Shown here: positions 1 to 7,466 of the stretch, one piece after another | Layout: every line of letters begins with the position of its first letter | Numbering within the stretch: the stretch's first letter is position 1 | NCBI RefSeq assembly: GCF_029392895.1 | Contig: NZ_CP114200.1 | Coordinates: 434,001 to 498,000 of the forward strand | Direction of reading: 5' to 3' | Length of the DNA stretch: 64,000 nucleotides | From: Streptomyces sp. 71268 | GTDB lineage: Bacteria > Actinomycetota > Actinomycetes > Streptomycetales > Streptomycetaceae | Program-made: the position numbers and the translations under genes | The notes under the pieces: generated by a model | What the model was told of the DNA's origin: nothing | Databases searched by the model: none | Seen by the model: only the letters and a program-made list of their open reading frames with translations

Positions 1-786
1 TGCTGGGTGAGCCTGATGGCCCGTGACCTCACAGCCGCCCAGGACTTCTACAGCGCCGTCCTCGGCTGGACGTACCAACCCGGCATGCTGGGCGGCGAGT
101 TCTCGGTCGCGCTGTTCGACGGCCGCCCGGTCGCCGGGCTCGGCGCGCTCGCCCACACCCTGCACGTGCCCGTCTCCTGGACGCCGTACTTCGCGGTCGC
201 CAGCGCCGACGACGTGACGGCCCGCGTCCGCGAGCGCGGGGCCACGGTCGCGGTCGGCCCGCTGCGCTTCGCGCACGGCCGCGCGGCGCTCGCCGCCGAC
301 CTCGACGGGGCGGTCTTCGGGATCTGGGAGGGGACGGTCCTGCACTGGGCGGTGGGGCGTGGCAGCGCCCCGGCCTGGCTCGAACTACGCACTCGCGACG
401 CGTTCGCGGCCGCCATCTTCTACGGGGAGGTGTTGCGCTGGGCCGTGCCCGGCGAGGCGGGGTGCGAGGTGGACTACACGCAGGGCCAGGTACTGGTCAG
501 CGACGGGACGCACGCCGTGGCCGGGCTGCGCGGCGGCGCCATCGAGGAGGCCCCCGACCCGAGCATCCGACCCCGCTGGCACGTGTACTTCCCCTGCTCG
601 GACGTGGACACGTCGATGAAGGCCGCGGTCGCCGGCGGCGGCTCGGTGGTGCAGCCGCCACGGGTCGGCGCGCACGGGTACGAGGCGACCCTGCGGGACC
701 CGGACGGCGGGCTGTTCACGGTCACCTCGGTCCGCGACCGGCCGAAGGAGCCCACCCCCACCGCACCGGACGCCCCTCCCGCGTAG
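1..786 (+). CDS. VOC family protein (glyoxalase/bleomycin-resistance fold), 5' end outside window
   Basis: The reading frame is open from base 1. The first residues read C-W-V-S-L-M-A-R-D, which matches the interior of the usual 'PCWVSLMARDL' opening of two-domain VOC proteins, so the true start lies just upstream of the window and the GTG at 7 is internal. The visible 261 residues make two tandem VOC repeats, roughly residues 1-115 and 120-245, with a short Pro/Thr-rich tail. Family members bind a metal or small ligand between paired beta-alpha-beta-beta-beta units. The substrate cannot be read from the sequence. A GC-rich hairpin follows the stop. Confidence 0.85.
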   Translation, partial: CWVSLMARDLTAAQDFYSAVLGWTYQPGMLGGEFSVALFDGRPVAGLGALAHTLHVPVSWTPYFAVASADDVTARVRERGATVAVGPLRFAHGRAALAADLDGAVFGIWEGTVLHWAVGRGSAPAWLELRTRDAFAAAIFYGEVLRWAVPGEAGCEVDYTQGQVLVSDGTHAVAGLRGGAIEEAPDPSIRPRWHVYFPCSDVDTSMKAAVAGGGSVVQPPRVGAHGYEATLRDPDGGLFTVTSVRDRPKEPTPTAPDAPPA

Positions 787-805
787 GCCGCCCGTCCCGG
801 GTCGA

Positions 806-834
806 CGCTCCGCCGCAGCCCGCGCGGCGGAGCG
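806..834 (+). terminator. Hairpin terminator after the VOC gene
   Basis: Perfect 11-bp inverted repeat (806-816 with 824-834, 7-nt loop), 20 bp after the stop codon. There is no T-tract, which is usual for GC-rich actinomycete terminators. Confidence 0.55.
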
Positions 835-912
835 CCCAGCCCCGTGGATCTTCACGTCGGCGCGCGGATACCGTGCGGTGTTCGCGCACCGAGTCCCGTG
901 GAGGAGATCCCG

Positions 913-1473
913 ATGGCACAGCAGGCACTGATCGCGGCGTTCGGCGGCAAGGCACCGCGGGTGGGCGCGGAGGTGTTCGTCGCGCCGTCGTCGGTGGTGC
1001 TGGGCGAGGTGACGCTGGGGGCCGGTTCGAGCGTCTGGTACAACGCGGTGCTGCGGGCCGACTGCGGCCCCATCTCCCTGGGCGCGGGCAGCAACGTGCA
1101 GGACAACTGCACCGTGCACGTGGACCCCGGCTTCCCGGTGACGGTCGGCGAGCGCGTGACGGTGGGCCACAACGCCGTGCTGCACGGCTGCACCGTCGAG
1201 GACGACTGCCTGATCGGCATGGGCGCCACGGTGCTGAACGGGGCCGTGGTCGGCGCCGGTTCTCTCGTGGCCGCCCAGGCGCTGGTCCCGCAGGGGATGC
1301 GGGTGCCGCCCGGCTCGCTCGTCGCCGGCGTACCGGCCAAGGTCCGACGCCCGCTGACGGACGAGGAGCGCGCGGGCATGCGGGCCAACTCCGAGGTGTA
1401 CGTCGACCTCGCGCGCCAGCACGCCGCCGCCCTGGGTGGGCCCGCCCCCACTGACACCGACGCCGCCCGATAG
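913..1473 (+). CDS. Gamma-carbonic anhydrase family protein (left-handed beta-helix)
   Basis: The protein has 186 aa and consists almost entirely of hexapeptide repeats forming a left-handed beta helix, for example V-L-G-E-V-T and W-Y-N-A-V-L. Histidines occur in T-V-H-V-D and G-H-N-A-V-L-H-G, the positions that bind zinc in gamma-carbonic anhydrases. Related proteins (YrdA/PaaY/CaiE type) are often annotated only as transferase hexapeptide proteins and may not hydrate CO2. The ATG at 913 is chosen over an in-frame ATG at 844 because GGAGGAG lies 5-12 nt upstream and homologues start near this point. The gene is monocistronic and converges on the DoxX gene. Confidence 0.88.
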   Translation: MAQQALIAAFGGKAPRVGAEVFVAPSSVVLGEVTLGAGSSVWYNAVLRADCGPISLGAGSNVQDNCTVHVDPGFPVTVGERVTVGHNAVLHGCTVEDDCLIGMGATVLNGAVVGAGSLVAAQALVPQGMRVPPGSLVAGVPAKVRRPLTDEERAGMRANSEVYVDLARQHAAALGGPAPTDTDAAR

Positions 1474-1554
1474 CGCGCCACCACCACGGCGGCGACCGCC
1501 GGGCCCCCGGGCCGCCTGTCGTCCCTCGCGCACGCGCGGGCCGCCGTGGCTCGG

Positions 1555-1604
1555 CCGACGGACGGCGTACGCCCCCTCCCGCGGGGGCGTACGCCGTCGG
1601 TCGG
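1555..1604. terminator. Long bidirectional terminator
   Basis: Two 22-bp arms (1555-1576 and 1583-1604) pair with one mismatch around a 6-nt loop, between the convergent gamma-CA and DoxX genes. This is one of the strongest hairpins in the window. Confidence 0.75.
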
Positions 1605-1624
1605 GCTGCCCGCCCGTGGGTCCC

Positions 1625-2053
1625 TCACAGCGCCACGAGCGTCGCGGCCCCGACGTAGACGGCCTGGAAGAGGGTGCGCCGGCCGAGCGGATCGCCCTGG
1701 GCCACCTGGCGGCGGGCGGCGGAGACGTTGGCCGGGAACAGGGCGATCATCAGCAGGGCGAGGCCGGCCGCCGCCCATCGCGACAACGCCGGGACCAGCA
1801 GCCCGATCGCGCCGGCGATCTCCAGCCCACCCGTGAGCGTGACCAGCAGGTCGGGGCGCGGGACCATGGCGATGAGGTCGGCCCGCGGCGCCGGGTGGAA
1901 GTGGGCGAGCGCGGTGAACAGGAACATCACCGCGAGCCCCACGCACAGTGCGGGGTACCAGGCGTCGAGCGCCGACACTCCGAGCAAGCCGGCCAGGCGC
2001 GCCGCGCAGAACCCGACGACCAGGGCCACGAACGGTTCCATGATGGCCTCCAT
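1625..2053 (-). CDS. DoxX family membrane protein
   Basis: The protein has 142 aa with four hydrophobic helices, about residues 5-25, 33-52, 69-92 and 95-112. The A-L-A-H-F-H-P-A and G-G-L-E-I-A-G-A-I-G-L signatures are typical of DoxX/DoxD proteins. These are small membrane proteins, some implicated in thiol or redox homeostasis, with no settled reaction. ATG codons at 2053 and 2041 are both possible starts. The gene is divergent from a TetR regulator with 71 bp between them containing an inverted repeat, so it is probably the repressor's target. Confidence 0.85.
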   Translation of the reverse strand: MEAIMEPFVALVVGFCAARLAGLLGVSALDAWYPALCVGLAVMFLFTALAHFHPAPRADLIAMVPRPDLLVTLTGGLEIAGAIGLLVPALSRWAAAGLALLMIALFPANVSAARRQVAQGDPLGRRTLFQAVYVGAATLVAL

Positions 2054-2062
2054 CGGTCGAAC

Positions 2063-2110
2063 TTTCCACTGTCAAGATGCGTCCGGGGCACCCCATCTTG
2101 TCAATGGAAA
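2063..2110. promoter_or_regulatory. TetR operator in the DoxX/TetR intergenic region
   Basis: Arms of 17 bp (2063-2079 and 2094-2110) match at 15 of 17 positions around a 14-bp centre. They sit in the 71-bp gap between divergent genes. This is the expected place and symmetry for a TetR-type dimer or pair of dimers controlling both promoters. The match was made by eye. Confidence 0.65.
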
Positions 2111-2124
2111 GATAGGGTGGGGAC

Positions 2125-2688
2125 ATGACGGAACGGTCGTATCACCACGGAGACCTGCGCCGCGCCCTGCTCACGGCCACCGCCGCGGCCATCGCCGACA
2201 AGGGCCCGACGGCGCTGAGCCTGCGCGACCTGGCGCGCCGCGCGGGCGTATCGCACGCCGCGCCCGCGCACCACTTCGGCGACAAGGCGGGGCTCCTCAC
2301 GGCACTCGCCGCCGAGGGGTACGCCATGTTGGCCGACGCGCTCGGCGCCGCCGGCGGGGACCTGCTGGACAGCGGCGTGGCCTATGTGCGCTTCGCCATC
2401 GAGCACCGGGCGCACTTCGAGGTCATGTTCCAGCCCGGCCTGTACCACCCCGACGACCCGGAGGTGGCCGCCGCGCGCGAGCGGGCCGACCGCGCGCTGA
2501 CCACCGCCCTCTCGGCCCGCCCGAGCCACCCGCGCGACGAGGACACCGAGGCGACCCAACTCGCCGCGTGGTCCGTCGCGCACGGCTTCGCCGCCCTGTG
2601 GCTCAGCGGCGCCCTGCCCACCACCACGGATGGCGACCTCGAAGCCCTGGCACGACGCGTTCTCAGCCAGCTCTTCCAGCAACCCTGA
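2125..2688 (+). CDS. TetR/AcrR family transcriptional regulator
   Basis: The protein has 187 aa. The N-terminal helix-turn-helix spans about residues 8-53 (Y-H-H-G-D-L-R start, then L-S-L-R-D-L-A-R-R-A-G-V-S and H-H-F-G-D-K-A-G-L-L). The rest is the helical ligand-binding and dimerisation domain. AGGGTGGGGAC precedes the ATG as a Shine-Dalgarno site. Its divergent neighbour is a DoxX protein, and a near-perfect inverted repeat separates them. The likely role is local repression of that gene and itself. The ligand is unknown. Confidence 0.9.
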   Translation: MTERSYHHGDLRRALLTATAAAIADKGPTALSLRDLARRAGVSHAAPAHHFGDKAGLLTALAAEGYAMLADALGAAGGDLLDSGVAYVRFAIEHRAHFEVMFQPGLYHPDDPEVAAARERADRALTTALSARPSHPRDEDTEATQLAAWSVAHGFAALWLSGALPTTTDGDLEALARRVLSQLFQQP

Positions 2689-2700
2689 CCCGACCGGAGC

Positions 2701-2725
2701 GCGGGCCCGCCAGCGATGGGCCCGC
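2701..2725 (+). terminator. Hairpin after the TetR gene
   Basis: Perfect 8-bp stem GCGGGCCC/GGGCCCGC with a 9-nt loop, 12 bp after the stop. Confidence 0.5.
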
Positions 2726-3054
2726 ACTTCGAACCCACACACGCCAACGCGGCGTCTCTCCCCGGGAACCACACCAGCTTCCGGGAACCACACCCCAGCC
2801 GAATCAGGATGTGTAATATCCAGGTTGCGAGGTGAGGCGTTCGCGGCCGCCAACTCCGCCCGCCCTCACCCCGTTTCGCCGCCCCACCCCCGCACCCGGA
2901 GGCATCGCGGCACGCGACGCCCCTACCGCCACCCGCGCCGACGTTCCGCACCCGACGGCCCAACCGCCCACGGCGCCAACCACCCGCCACCACCCACCAC
3001 CCAGCCACACGCCGACGACCTGTCGCGCGGCGCACACCCACAGGGAGAATCTGG
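2726..3054 (+). promoter_or_regulatory. Leader and promoter region of the MFS exporter
   Basis: About 330 bp hold no supportable gene. A 14-bp direct repeat CCGGGAACCACACC occurs at 2762-2775 and 2781-2794 (19-bp period). It is followed by a good -10 hexamer TAATAT at 2814-2819, without an obvious -35 box. If used, transcription would begin near 2826 and leave an untranslated leader of about 230 nt that is C-rich. The arrangement suggests an activator bound to the direct repeats replacing the -35 contact (inference). An eight-codon ORF (2809-2835) overlaps the -10 and would lie outside the transcript. Confidence 0.4.
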
Positions 3055-4293
3055 ATGTCTGATGTCCCGGTTACGGCCGCGGGCAGGCCCGCCGCCGAGG
3101 CGACGCGGGCCGGGGGCGGCCTCGCCGCCACGTTCGTCCTGGCGCTCGGCACCTTCGCCGTCGGGACCGACGCCTTCGTGGTCGCCGGCTTCCTCCCGGA
3201 CATGGCCCGCTCGCTGCACGTCTCGACGGCCACCGCCGGACAGTCGATCACGGTGTTCGCCGCCGCCTACGCCGTGCTGTCGCCCGTACTGGCCACGCTG
3301 ACCGCGCCGCTGTCGCGGCGAACCCTGCTGGTCGGCGCCCTGATCCTGCTCGGCCTCGCCAATCTGGGCTCCTCGCTCGCCCCCGACTTCCGGACGCTGA
3401 TCCTCTCCCGCGTCCTGGCCGCCGCAGGCGCCGCCGCGTACACGCCGGGCGCCGGCGCGGCCAGCGCGGCGCTGGTGCGGCCCGAACTCCGCGCCCGTTC
3501 GCTGGCGGTGGTCGTCGGCGGGCTCACCGTCGCCACCGCCCTGGGCGTGCCGCTGGGCCAGGTGGCCAGCGGGGCGCTCGGCTGGCGCTGGGCGCTCGGC
3601 CTGGTGGCCGCCCTGTGCCTGGCGGTCGCGGCCGGCGTCGCCCGGATCATGCCGTCGCTGCCCGGCAGCCCCCGGGTCCCGCTCCGCGCCCGCCTGACGG
3701 CCCTTCGCCAACCCGCCGTGCTGGCCGTGCTGCCGCTGACCGTGTTCGGCATGGGAGCCAGCTACACCGTGTACGCGTACAGCGTGGAGGCGTTGGGCGC
3801 GGTGGGCGTGGCCGACTCCCGGCACGTGTGGATGCTCTTCCTGTACGGGCTCGGCGCGGTGCTCGGCAACTTCGCCTCCGGGTTCGGCACCGACCGCTGG
3901 GGATCGACCCGCGTTCTGACGGCCGGGTACCTCACCATGGCGATCTCGCTGGGCGGGCTCGGCTGGCTGGCCTCGGCCCACTCCCCGCCGTCCGCCCTGG
4001 TCGGCCTCGTGATGGTCGGCTGGGGGGCGAGTACGTGGTGCCAGACCCCGGCGCAGCAGCGCCGCCTGATCGCGGCGGCCCCGAGAGAGGCGCCCCTGGC
4101 GGTCTCGCTCAACTCTTCCTGCATCTATCTGGGCATCGGCCTCGGCACCCTGGTCGGCGGCGCCACCCTGCCCACCGGCGTGGGCACCGTGTGCGCCGTC
4201 GCCTGCGGGGTCGCCATCGTCGCCCTGGCCTTCGCGCTGGCGACGGCGCGCGTCCCGGGCGCGTCAGCGACCGTCACCCGGGGCGGGCGCTGA
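3055..4293 (+). CDS. MFS drug exporter, Cmx/CmrA (DHA1) type
   Basis: The protein has 412 aa and twelve predicted membrane helices, as in DHA1 drug:proton antiporters. The first helix contains a conserved-looking G-T-D-A-F-V-V-A-G-F-L-P motif. The loop between helices 2 and 3 carries L-S-R-R-T-L-L-V-G in place of the classical motif A. Motif C-like glycines are seen in T-P-G-A-G-A-A. The closest group I recognise is the Cmx/CmrA chloramphenicol-type exporters of actinobacteria, but the drug cannot be inferred. CAGGGAGA precedes the ATG. An unusually long leader with direct repeats suggests inducible control. Confidence 0.85.
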   Translation: MSDVPVTAAGRPAAEATRAGGGLAATFVLALGTFAVGTDAFVVAGFLPDMARSLHVSTATAGQSITVFAAAYAVLSPVLATLTAPLSRRTLLVGALILLGLANLGSSLAPDFRTLILSRVLAAAGAAAYTPGAGAASAALVRPELRARSLAVVVGGLTVATALGVPLGQVASGALGWRWALGLVAALCLAVAAGVARIMPSLPGSPRVPLRARLTALRQPAVLAVLPLTVFGMGASYTVYAYSVEALGAVGVADSRHVWMLFLYGLGAVLGNFASGFGTDRWGSTRVLTAGYLTMAISLGGLGWLASAHSPPSALVGLVMVGWGASTWCQTPAQQRRLIAAAPREAPLAVSLNSSCIYLGIGLGTLVGGATLPTGVGTVCAVACGVAIVALAFALATARVPGASATVTRGGR

Positions 4294-4315
4294 GGGGGCG
4301 CGCGGTATCGGCGTG

Positions 4316-4353
4316 CCGGGCCGCCGCCACGCCGCTGGCTGGCGGTGGCCCGG
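4316..4353. terminator. Bidirectional terminator between the MFS and DUF4442 genes
   Basis: 14-bp arms (4316-4329, 4340-4353) with one mismatch and a 10-nt loop, between convergent genes. Confidence 0.65.
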
Positions 4354-4366
4354 TCGCGGGCGCCCA

Positions 4367-4819
4367 TCAGGCGTTCGGGCGGAGCGTCCAGGTGATCGAC
4401 ATCTCGCCGCTGACGGCGCCGTCCTCGCGGGTGATCTCGACGCGCACCGGGAACTCGGGCCGCCCGCCGGCGTCCAACTCGGCGACCACGTCGGCGATCG
4501 GGCGTCCGAGCTCCGCGGTCGCGGTGACGACGCCCTTGGCGACCTTCTTGTACCCGATCTCGGCCCGTACGGCGAGCGGCACCGCACGCGAGAGCTGGTC
4601 GCCGAAGGCGGCCATCACGATCGCCCCGCTCGCGGACTCGGCCAGGGTGAACATCGCGCCGGCGTGCGGCCCCTGGATGTGGTTGTGGTAGTCGGGCTGG
4701 TCCGGCAGGCGCAGGACGGCGCGCTCGGCGCTCGTCTCGACGAATTCGAGACGGAGCGTACGAACCATCGGCACGCTGGCCGTGAGCATCTCGCCGATCG
4801 ACGGCATGGTCTCTGACAT
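4367..4819 (-). CDS. DUF4442 hotdog-fold thioesterase-like protein
   Basis: The protein has 150 aa and a single hotdog domain (about residues 20-148). The H-N-H-I-Q-G-P-H-A-G-A-M-F-T-L-A-E segment is the central helix with the conserved His/Gly/Glu positions of DUF4442 and PaaI-like thioesterases. Such proteins hydrolyse acyl-CoA thioesters or bind acyl groups. The substrate is unknown. A TAACTT hexamer lies six bases upstream of the ATG and no Shine-Dalgarno site is visible, so the mRNA may be leaderless. Confidence 0.85.
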   Translation of the reverse strand: MSETMPSIGEMLTASVPMVRTLRLEFVETSAERAVLRLPDQPDYHNHIQGPHAGAMFTLAESASGAIVMAAFGDQLSRAVPLAVRAEIGYKKVAKGVVTATAELGRPIADVVAELDAGGRPEFPVRVEITREDGAVSGEMSITWTLRPNA

Positions 4820-4825
4820 GCCCGA

Positions 4826-4831
4826 AAGTTA
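4826..4831 (-). promoter_or_regulatory. Candidate -10 for a leaderless DUF4442 transcript
   Basis: TAACTT (minus strand), six bases before the ATG at 4819. This spacing would start transcription at or next to the start codon. No clear -35 is seen. Confidence 0.4.
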
Positions 4832-4887
4832 CCAGCGGGTAGGAACTTGTGGGAAGGGCGGACGTAGCAGCCCGCAGACGGCCCCTC

Positions 4888-4893
4888 TATGGT
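4888..4893 (+). promoter_or_regulatory. Candidate -10 for a leaderless transcript of the Pro/Gln-rich membrane protein
   Basis: TATGGT ends eight bases before the ATG at 4902, and there is no Shine-Dalgarno sequence. The -35 region (TAGCAG at 4865-4870, 17-bp spacing) is weak. Confidence 0.4.
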
Positions 4894-4901
4894 TACTCGC
4901 C

Positions 4902-6041
4902 ATGTGGCCAGGACAGCAGCCGCCCGGGGGCGAGCAGAACCCGCAGGACCAGAACCCGTACCAACAGCCGGGGTACCAGCAGACCGGACCGCCGGGGCAA
5001 CCGGGTCCGTACCAGACCCCGGCGCCGGGGCAACCCAACCCGTACCAGCAGCCGGTGCCGCCGCCCGGCGCGCAACCCGGGCCGCCCGGAGCCCCGCACC
5101 AGGGCGCCTACCAGCAGCCGGGCTATCCGCAGCAGACCCCGCCGCCGCAGGCGTGGAACGCGCCGGCCGGGCCGGGCGCCCCGCAGCCCCCGCAGGGCGG
5201 CGGTGACAAGCGGAAGAAGGCCATCGCGATCGTCACGGCGTTGGCCGTGGTGGCCGCCGCCGCCGTCGCCGGCGTGGTGATCTTCTCCGGCGACGACGGG
5301 GACGACAAGAAGGACAGCGCGAAGGAGTCGCCCAAGCCGTCGGCCTCCGCCCCGTCCCAGCAGCCGGGGGGCTCACAGGCGCCGAGCGGCGGGCCCGACA
5401 ACCCGCGTGGCGGCTCGGACAACCCGCGCAGCGGCGACCCCGCCGCCAAGCCCGTGATCCCGGGTTGGAAGACGGTCATCAGCGCCAAGCGGCACGTGGC
5501 CTTCGACGTCCCGGACACCGCGGACTGGAAGGTCGAGTCGGCGGGCCTGTCGGTCGGCTTCGAGAGCGACAAGGGCAAGCCGCTCGTCATCATGTCCAGC
5601 CCGGCCAAGTACAAGCAGGACGCGTGCTCGGTCAAGGTCGAGGGCAGCACCCGCCCGGACACCAGCGACCTCGGCGGCGTCGGCACCAAGGGCGCGCTGG
5701 GCGCCAAGAGCGAGGCGAGCGCGGCCGAGATCGAGGCCGAGAACTGGGTGTTCGCCGGCTACGACCAGAAGCAGACCGGCCAGCGCAAGGTCACCAAGGC
5801 CAAGCCGTTCCAGAGCGACCACGGGCTCAAGGGTTACGCCGCCTCCGCGACGGTCACCGGCGTGAAGAAGACCGACAAGTGCTCCAGTGACGGCAAGTCC
5901 TTCACGGTGGCCTACACCGACGTCAACGGCGACTACGCGCTGTGGGTCCTGCACGCCGCGACCGGCGTCAAGGACGAGTTGCCGAACGAGACCATCGAGA
6001 AGATCAAGAGCACGCTGCGCCCGCTCAAGTCGAACGGCTGA
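4902..6041 (+). CDS. Pro/Gln-rich single-pass membrane protein with extracellular C-terminal domain
   Basis: The protein has 379 aa. Residues 1-100 form a Pro/Gln/Gly/Tyr-rich cytoplasmic tail with repeats of the type N-P-Y-Q-Q-P-G. One membrane helix follows a K-R-K-K anchor (about residues 107-130, A-I-A-I-V-T-A-L-A-V-V). A Ser/Pro/Gly linker reaches about residue 185. The last 190 residues form a soluble domain with two cysteines, predicted outside the cell. This architecture is common in Streptomyces and usually has no assigned function. The ATG at 4902 is preferred over an in-frame upstream ATG at 4782 because homologous architecture starts M-W-P-G-Q-Q. Confidence 0.8.
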   Translation: MWPGQQPPGGEQNPQDQNPYQQPGYQQTGPPGQPGPYQTPAPGQPNPYQQPVPPPGAQPGPPGAPHQGAYQQPGYPQQTPPPQAWNAPAGPGAPQPPQGGGDKRKKAIAIVTALAVVAAAAVAGVVIFSGDDGDDKKDSAKESPKPSASAPSQQPGGSQAPSGGPDNPRGGSDNPRSGDPAAKPVIPGWKTVISAKRHVAFDVPDTADWKVESAGLSVGFESDKGKPLVIMSSPAKYKQDACSVKVEGSTRPDTSDLGGVGTKGALGAKSEASAAEIEAENWVFAGYDQKQTGQRKVTKAKPFQSDHGLKGYAASATVTGVKKTDKCSSDGKSFTVAYTDVNGDYALWVLHAATGVKDELPNETIEKIKSTLRPLKSNG

Positions 6042-6074
6042 CCGCGCCCGTACGACGGGTCGCCGGTAAACGGA

Positions 6075-6104
6075 TTGGCAGGGGGACCCACCCCCGGGAA
6101 TAGT
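6075..6104 (+). promoter_or_regulatory. Sigma-70-type promoter giving a leaderless EntS-like MFS mRNA
   Basis: TTGGCA (6075-6080), an 18-bp spacer and AATAGT (6099-6104) lie six bases before the GTG at 6111. Both boxes resemble the consensus, and the spacing puts the transcription start at the start codon. Confidence 0.55.
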
Positions 6105-6110
6105 CCGCCT

Positions 6111-7466
6111 GTGACCACTCCCCCCGCCACCCCGCACCGCCGCCCGGCCTGGACCGGACGCAACTACACGCTCCTCACGACCGCCGCCGTGGTGACGGGC
6201 CTCGGGAACTCCGGGGCCCTCATCGCGGCGGCGTTCGCGGTTCTGGACGCGGGTGGCGACGGCACCGACGTGGGTCTGGTCGCCGCCGCCCGTACCGCCC
6301 CCCTCGTGCTGTTCCTGCTGATCGGCGGGGCCGTCGCGGACCGGCTGCCCCGGCACCGGGTGATGGTGGCCGCGAACACCCTGAACTGCCTGTCCCAGGG
6401 CGCCTTCGCGGCCCTGGTGCTGACCGGTGACGCGGCACTGTGGCAGATGGCCGTGCTCGCCGGAGTGGGCGGCACCGGCCAGGCGTTCTTCGCCCCCGCG
6501 GCCGAGGGGATGGTGCTCAGCTCGGTCACCGGGGAGCAGGCCAGCCGGGCGTTCGCGTTCTTCCGGATGGGCGTCAACGGCGCGAACATCGGCGGCGCGG
6601 CGCTGGGCGGCGTGTTGATCACCGCCGTCGGACCGGGGTGGGTGCTGGCCATCGACGCCGCCGCGTTCGCCCTCGCCGGCGCGCTGCGGGCGTTCCTCGA
6701 CGTCAGCGGCGCGCCCGCCCGCGCACCCGGGGGCGGGCTGCTGCGCGAGTTGGCCGAGGGGTGGCGCGAGGTCGCGGGACGGCCGTGGCTGTGGAGCATC
6801 GTGGGGCAGTTCGCGGTGGTCAACGCCGTGGTCGCGGCGGCGCAGTCGGTGTACGGACCGCAGGTCGCCGAGGACCATCTGGGCGGGGCCAGGCCCTGGG
6901 GCGTCGCGCTGGCCGCGTTCGGGGCCGGCACGTTGGTCGGCGGGTTGCTGATGACCCGTTGGCGCCCGCGTCGCATGCTGCTGGTCGGCACCGTGTGCGT
7001 CTTTCCGCTCGCCCTGCCGTCGGCCGCGCTTGCCGTGCCGCTGCCGATGGTGGGCCTTGCCTCGATCATGTTTCTGAGCGGGGTCACCGTGGAGGTCTTC
7101 GGGGTCTGCTGGATGATGACGCTGCATCAGGAGATCCCGGAGGACAGGTTCTCGCGGGTCTCGGCGTACGACTGGTTCGGGTCGGTGGCCATGCTCCCGG
7201 TGGCCACGGCGCTCGCCGGCCCGACCGAGCACCTGGTCGGCCGCTCCGCCGCGCTGTGGGGTTGCGCGGCCCTGGTCGTGCTGCTGACGGCCGCGGTGCT
7301 CCTGGTGCCGGACGTACGCCGACTCCAGCGCCGCACCGACGCTCCCCGGCCCGCCGCCACGGCCCCCGCGCCGGCAATGCCACCGGGCGCCACCCCGGTC
7401 GCCGGCCCGGCGGAGGACCAGGGTACGGAGGGGGCGGGCGCGGACGGGCGCCCGGCGCTCAACTGA
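6111..7466 (+). CDS. MFS transporter, enterobactin-exporter (EntS)-like
   Basis: The protein has 451 aa with 10-12 membrane helices and a Pro/Ala-rich cytoplasmic C-terminal tail (about residues 400-451). The G-G-A-V-A-D-R-L-P-R-H-R loop between helices 2 and 3 is the MFS motif A. The fold matches the EntS/'MFS_3' group, which exports siderophores and other hydrophobic molecules. Substrate unknown; no siderophore genes are adjacent. The GTG at 6111 is chosen because it follows a well-placed promoter. The last 8 bp overlap the convergent neighbour. Confidence 0.82.
   Translation: MTTPPATPHRRPAWTGRNYTLLTTAAVVTGLGNSGALIAAAFAVLDAGGDGTDVGLVAAARTAPLVLFLLIGGAVADRLPRHRVMVAANTLNCLSQGAFAALVLTGDAALWQMAVLAGVGGTGQAFFAPAAEGMVLSSVTGEQASRAFAFFRMGVNGANIGGAALGGVLITAVGPGWVLAIDAAAFALAGALRAFLDVSGAPARAPGGGLLRELAEGWREVAGRPWLWSIVGQFAVVNAVVAAAQSVYGPQVAEDHLGGARPWGVALAAFGAGTLVGGLLMTRWRPRRMLLVGTVCVFPLALPSAALAVPLPMVGLASIMFLSGVTVEVFGVCWMMTLHQEIPEDRFSRVSAYDWFGSVAMLPVATALAGPTEHLVGRSAALWGCAALVVLLTAAVLLVPDVRRLQRRTDAPRPAATAPAPAMPPGATPVAGPAEDQGTEGAGADGRPALN

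Noticed and set aside
2809..2835. Eight-codon leader peptide (M-C-N-I-Q-V-A-R) upstream of the MFS exporter
   Set aside because: It overlaps the best -10 hexamer (2814-2819), so it would not be on the transcript if that promoter is used. No Shine-Dalgarno or paired attenuator stems were found.
4842..4846. GGAAC as a possible ECF sigma -35 upstream of the membrane protein at 4902
   Set aside because: The matching -10 at the right distance is only GTA and a better -10 (TATGGT) is adjacent to the start.
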